Origin: Ooceraea biroi
Taxonomy: Eukaryota > Arthropoda > Insecta > Hymenoptera > Formicidae
Length of the DNA: 64,000 nucleotides
Assembly (NCBI RefSeq): GCF_003672135.1
Contig: NC_039508.1
Span: 3,410,001 to 3,474,000 of the forward strand
Reading direction: 5' to 3'
Shown: positions 60,831-64,000 of the stretch, one piece after another
Numbering within the stretch: position 1 is the first letter of the stretch
How the letters are laid out: each line of letters opens with the position of its first letter
Made by a program: the position numbers and the translations under genes
Notes under the pieces: generated by a model
What the model was told of the DNA's origin: nothing
The model's database searches: none
The model's input: only the letters and a program-made list of their open reading frames with translations

Positions 60831-63118
60831 ATTATTTTCTCCCGGGAGAACTCATCTGGAAGATCCACCGCCTTCGCTATCTTTTCTAATCGCTCTTCAT
60901 CATACCGCGCATCGTTCCTCTCTTCCACTTCTAATTACGCTACGAGACAACGCCCGAAACCGCACCGAAGGATGATGGACGTAACGAGAAAAATCCGTGG
61001 GTACGGCGTTACCGCAGCTATTGTTGCATGCAAAATTGTCCAAACAATGTATAGTGATTATATTCGTAATTTTTTCATAGAAAAAATTACACATCTCACG
61101 CGAGCATTAAAATTTGGAATGGTTCGCCAGATTTTCGCGTAGTAGATTATTATTTCGCGTTTCGTTTACCTACTTATTAACGGTGGGGATCAATCCGGAC
61201 AATTCTAGAGTGGTTGTAACCACTCGGTTGCAAGTTGATGGACACTCGCGCGATCAATGCCCTGTTTGTTCAACGTACGCGGCTGAAAGCGAGCGATCGA
61301 CGAATACGCAGCCGGTTTCGAAGCCGGAGGTGACTTTCGTGCTTGCTTCTTCGTGCAACCAGATTGCACGAGAAATGAATGGCGTCGAGACTCCGTCATA
61401 CCGAAAATGCCCGGGGCGGCACGGTGCGCAGCGACTTTTGCACGCACATGACGAAAGCATACAACAATGTAGCGGTTTCGACCGGACCGGGGGTTGTACA
61501 TCTCGGATAAAACGGATAAAACAGCCGCGGAGAGGCGCGCAATCGTATCGACACGATGCATCAGGAATTCTAATAACCCGGCGATAATGGTAACCTTTCT
61601 GCCGAGCGTCTCGCTTAAATAGACCTATTATGCTGCCTTCGATGCCGTCCGTGCGGTACACTTATACACAGCGCTTGACGGTTATCGGATCTGTAACATT
61701 TATTGGACCGTTAGCGATTGTTGGGATACTCCGCGTTATTATCGCTGGCAATGGACAACAAATCAATGTGACGTACTGTCGAGATGTACCCATCCTTGTA
61801 CCCTTATCCTAATCATGATGTAGCTGTGAATATCGCTTAGCTGACTTTGTTATTTGACAAACGGTTCTTCAATTTTCGCGAAGCACAAATAACGTAGTTT
61901 CACGTGCATTCCTACACAGTGCGAAGCAGAATGAACGAGCTTCGAAATGCCAGGTGTCAAAGGGAGGTTTTGCGGTGAAAAACGAGTACGTTTTCAATTG
62001 ATCTCTCTGAATCGCACAACCGCGCTGCTGCAATGTACGTCCGGCATTCGATCGACGGCTGCTGCGCACCGACGAAAATTAGACGATTCCTCCAATTTAC
62101 ACCAACCACCGCCCTCAACTACGCGGTTCCTGCGAAAAAGATTCGGCCAAATTGTGCGGCTTTTACGTTACAATCGCACCGCTGATCGCGTGATTCCATT
62201 TACAGACAAGACAGTTGTATAAGTGACCGTGACGAGAATCTGGAATCCTCGAGTGGCCGCGGGCATATGAAACCAGCTTCACATGCACATACGGTAAACG
62301 GTTTTTACGGGCCCATATAAACTACGCTGACTGGTTCAATAGTCAAAGCGAGAAAAATGCGATTTACTGGTTACGCGCGCGGCCCCGCAATCGCGCCTCG
62401 ATTAATTGCCCGTCATTATTTTATCTCACCAACATCGTGTTCAGATATACATCTCAGGCGGCAGCGCGGCGAGGAATACGCGCCGTGTTCACCGTCTTCA
62501 TCGATATTGTTTTTTAACACGTTTAACCTGTAAATTAGTTATGATTTTATACGACGTAACCGATCGCGGACCTATAAATTCAAGCCGGCAGCCTGCGTGC
62601 ACGCGCGTTAAGACGTGCCACGATATTGATTATTTTTTTCCAGACAAAGTACGGGATCTCGACGAGCGTGATGCGCATCGCGATGAGGGATAATCAATTC
62701 TTTTCCCGCGGAACGTCGGATTTTTGCGTTTAGCCGGAGACGCCCGCGCCGGCGCGTTCCTTCCGCTAGCAGCTGTCAAGACACGTGTGTAACCATTCCC
62801 TCGTTTTTTTTTATTTCCGGAAGGAAACCAGTTATAACGCTCGCAGTGCGAAGGCCCACTCTGGCGGACAACTTGTTTTTCACGTGATTTACAGTGGGCG
62901 AAACGCGGGCGAATTATTAATAAGCCGATCGTCGATCAAGATTATACGTATGTGCACAGCCTATCGATATATTTCATGGACTTTTATCGGCGCCTCTCAT
63001 CTGCTCCACTGGCAGAAAGTTGTAGGGGAGATAAGTGGTGTCGAGAATCTGGAATCTCTCCGCTTGCGCCCCGAGGCTGCGAAACGCTTTGCACGCGTAC
63101 GCTTTTTGTCGAGCGTTC

Positions 63119-63134
63119 TGCATGCATGCATGCA
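63119..63134. repeat. (TGCA)4 perfect palindromic tract
   Basis: TGCATGCATGCATGCA is both a tetranucleotide repeat and its own reverse complement. Confidence 0.8.
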
Positions 63135-64000
63135 CCGGCTACCTTCCTACCTACCGGTCAATCGGTAGCGCCTAATGAAGGATCCAAGTTGCATCAAAGT
63201 AACGTTCTGTCTTAAAGCGGCACCGGTGCCGGTCATTATTGATGCACTATAAAGCTTCCCGGCGCATTTCTTGCCGGCGTCCGCGCGAGCTATTAGTACG
63301 AGTGCGCGACCGAGGCTTCTATTTATACGCCATTACAACGATGTAAATATAATTTTAATGTCTTTCCGGCATTTCAGTGCATTCAGCGTATCGAGCACCA
63401 ACGGCACCTCGCACGCCTAGAGGCCTCGCAGGCCGGCACACGCTGAGACATTCCCGGCCGTATATCTCGACGACTGTGATATAAATATCATTTTACGAGA
63501 TGAATCTCACATTGTGTGTATCTCGACCGAACCCTCCAGCTGGTGATCGTAATGAGGGAGCGATACGCCATACGATTGACTGGAGAGAAGTAAATAATTG
63601 GCAGACTCGTATCATACATGGTACAGTAATCCGATCCTCGACAATGTACGCTCGACGTTAACGCGTTGCATAACGCGCCGTGTTGAGACTTTCCAAGTGC
63701 ACTTAATGCGTTTAATGTCCTCGCCGCAACTGGCATAACGTCCCGGACACGACACGGTCCCTGCCACGCGTAAACGCACAGCGGAACGAGCGCGCGCGCA
63801 GTCTAATACCTAACGTAGAAGTGTAGAACGCATGCCTACCAGTGCGAGACAGACGCGCCGGCCTACCAGGCGTTTACGCAAGGTTTTTCCTCTAATCAGC
63901 AGAATCGGATCGCTAAGCAGCCACTAAACACCCCGTTACACGGTACGGTGCAACCGAATGCACCGGCGCACCGGCTCGCCCGGCACGGTGCTTTATGAGC

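Larger units (their letters stand above)
53581..64000. other. Unassigned non-coding sequence
   Basis: Contains the purine tract at 57.8 kb and the pyrimidine tract at 60.6 kb. A TATATAT string near 58115 lacks a supporting downstream gene. A 66-codon frame at 60340-60540 starts with a hydrophobic stretch (MKLILLGIALGW) resembling a signal peptide, but nothing else supports it. The TGCA palindrome is at 63.1 kb. No gene recognised. Confidence 0.4.

Overview
The window looks like non-coding nuclear DNA of an insect, most likely a hymenopteran and plausibly an ant. It has mixed base composition and is rich in CpG throughout. It carries many short GA/CT, CA and trinucleotide microsatellites and long polypurine or polypyrimidine runs. 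There is an interstitial copy of the arthropod telomere motif (TTAGG)n, and there is no bacterial-style gene packing. The taxon is an inference from composition and the TTAGG motif, not from a recognised gene.

I recognise no protein-coding gene, tRNA, rRNA, snRNA or conserved microRNA with confidence. The open frames present are mostly short. The longest run through microsatellites or pyrimidine/purine tracts and translate to Ser/Leu/Phe/Arg/Glu-rich low-complexity sequence. At this GC content a few frames of 150 codons or more are expected by chance in 64 kb. The window is best read as intergenic or deep-intron sequence, although single short exons could be missed.

Layout. Positions 1-9,200 are unassigned sequence with two pyrimidine tracts, a purine tract and a pair of competing hairpins at 5.0 kb. 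Positions 9,200-14,270 contain a purine block followed by a pyrimidine block (9.5-9.76 kb), another pyrimidine tract and a (CT)15 microsatellite. Positions 14,270-24,840 are unassigned with CA and GA microsatellites and a few perfect palindromes. Positions 24,966-25,576 hold the most unusual structure: five 15-bp tandem units followed by 14 small stem-loops of about 15 nt. Most of these share a five-base loop of the form NC(A/G)CT, and their stems change in a compensatory way. Positions 27,600-28,200 contain a 118-nt foldback and a cluster of five CTAATAG heptamers. Positions 28,630-29,490 are a long purine block followed by a pyrimidine block.

Positions 33,313-34,086 hold a complete non-autonomous DNA transposon. 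It has terminal inverted repeats of about 140 bp, an exact 8-bp target duplication, a nested 36-bp-arm hairpin element with TTAGG repeats, and overlapping nuclear-receptor half-sites in both terminal repeats. From 34.1 to 64 kb the sequence is unassigned, with microsatellites, low-complexity tracts, an AT-rich block near 40.5 kb and a (GA)24 repeat at 47.4 kb.

No genes were found that could be described as working together. The main value of the window lies in the stem-loop array, the nested transposon and the foldback.
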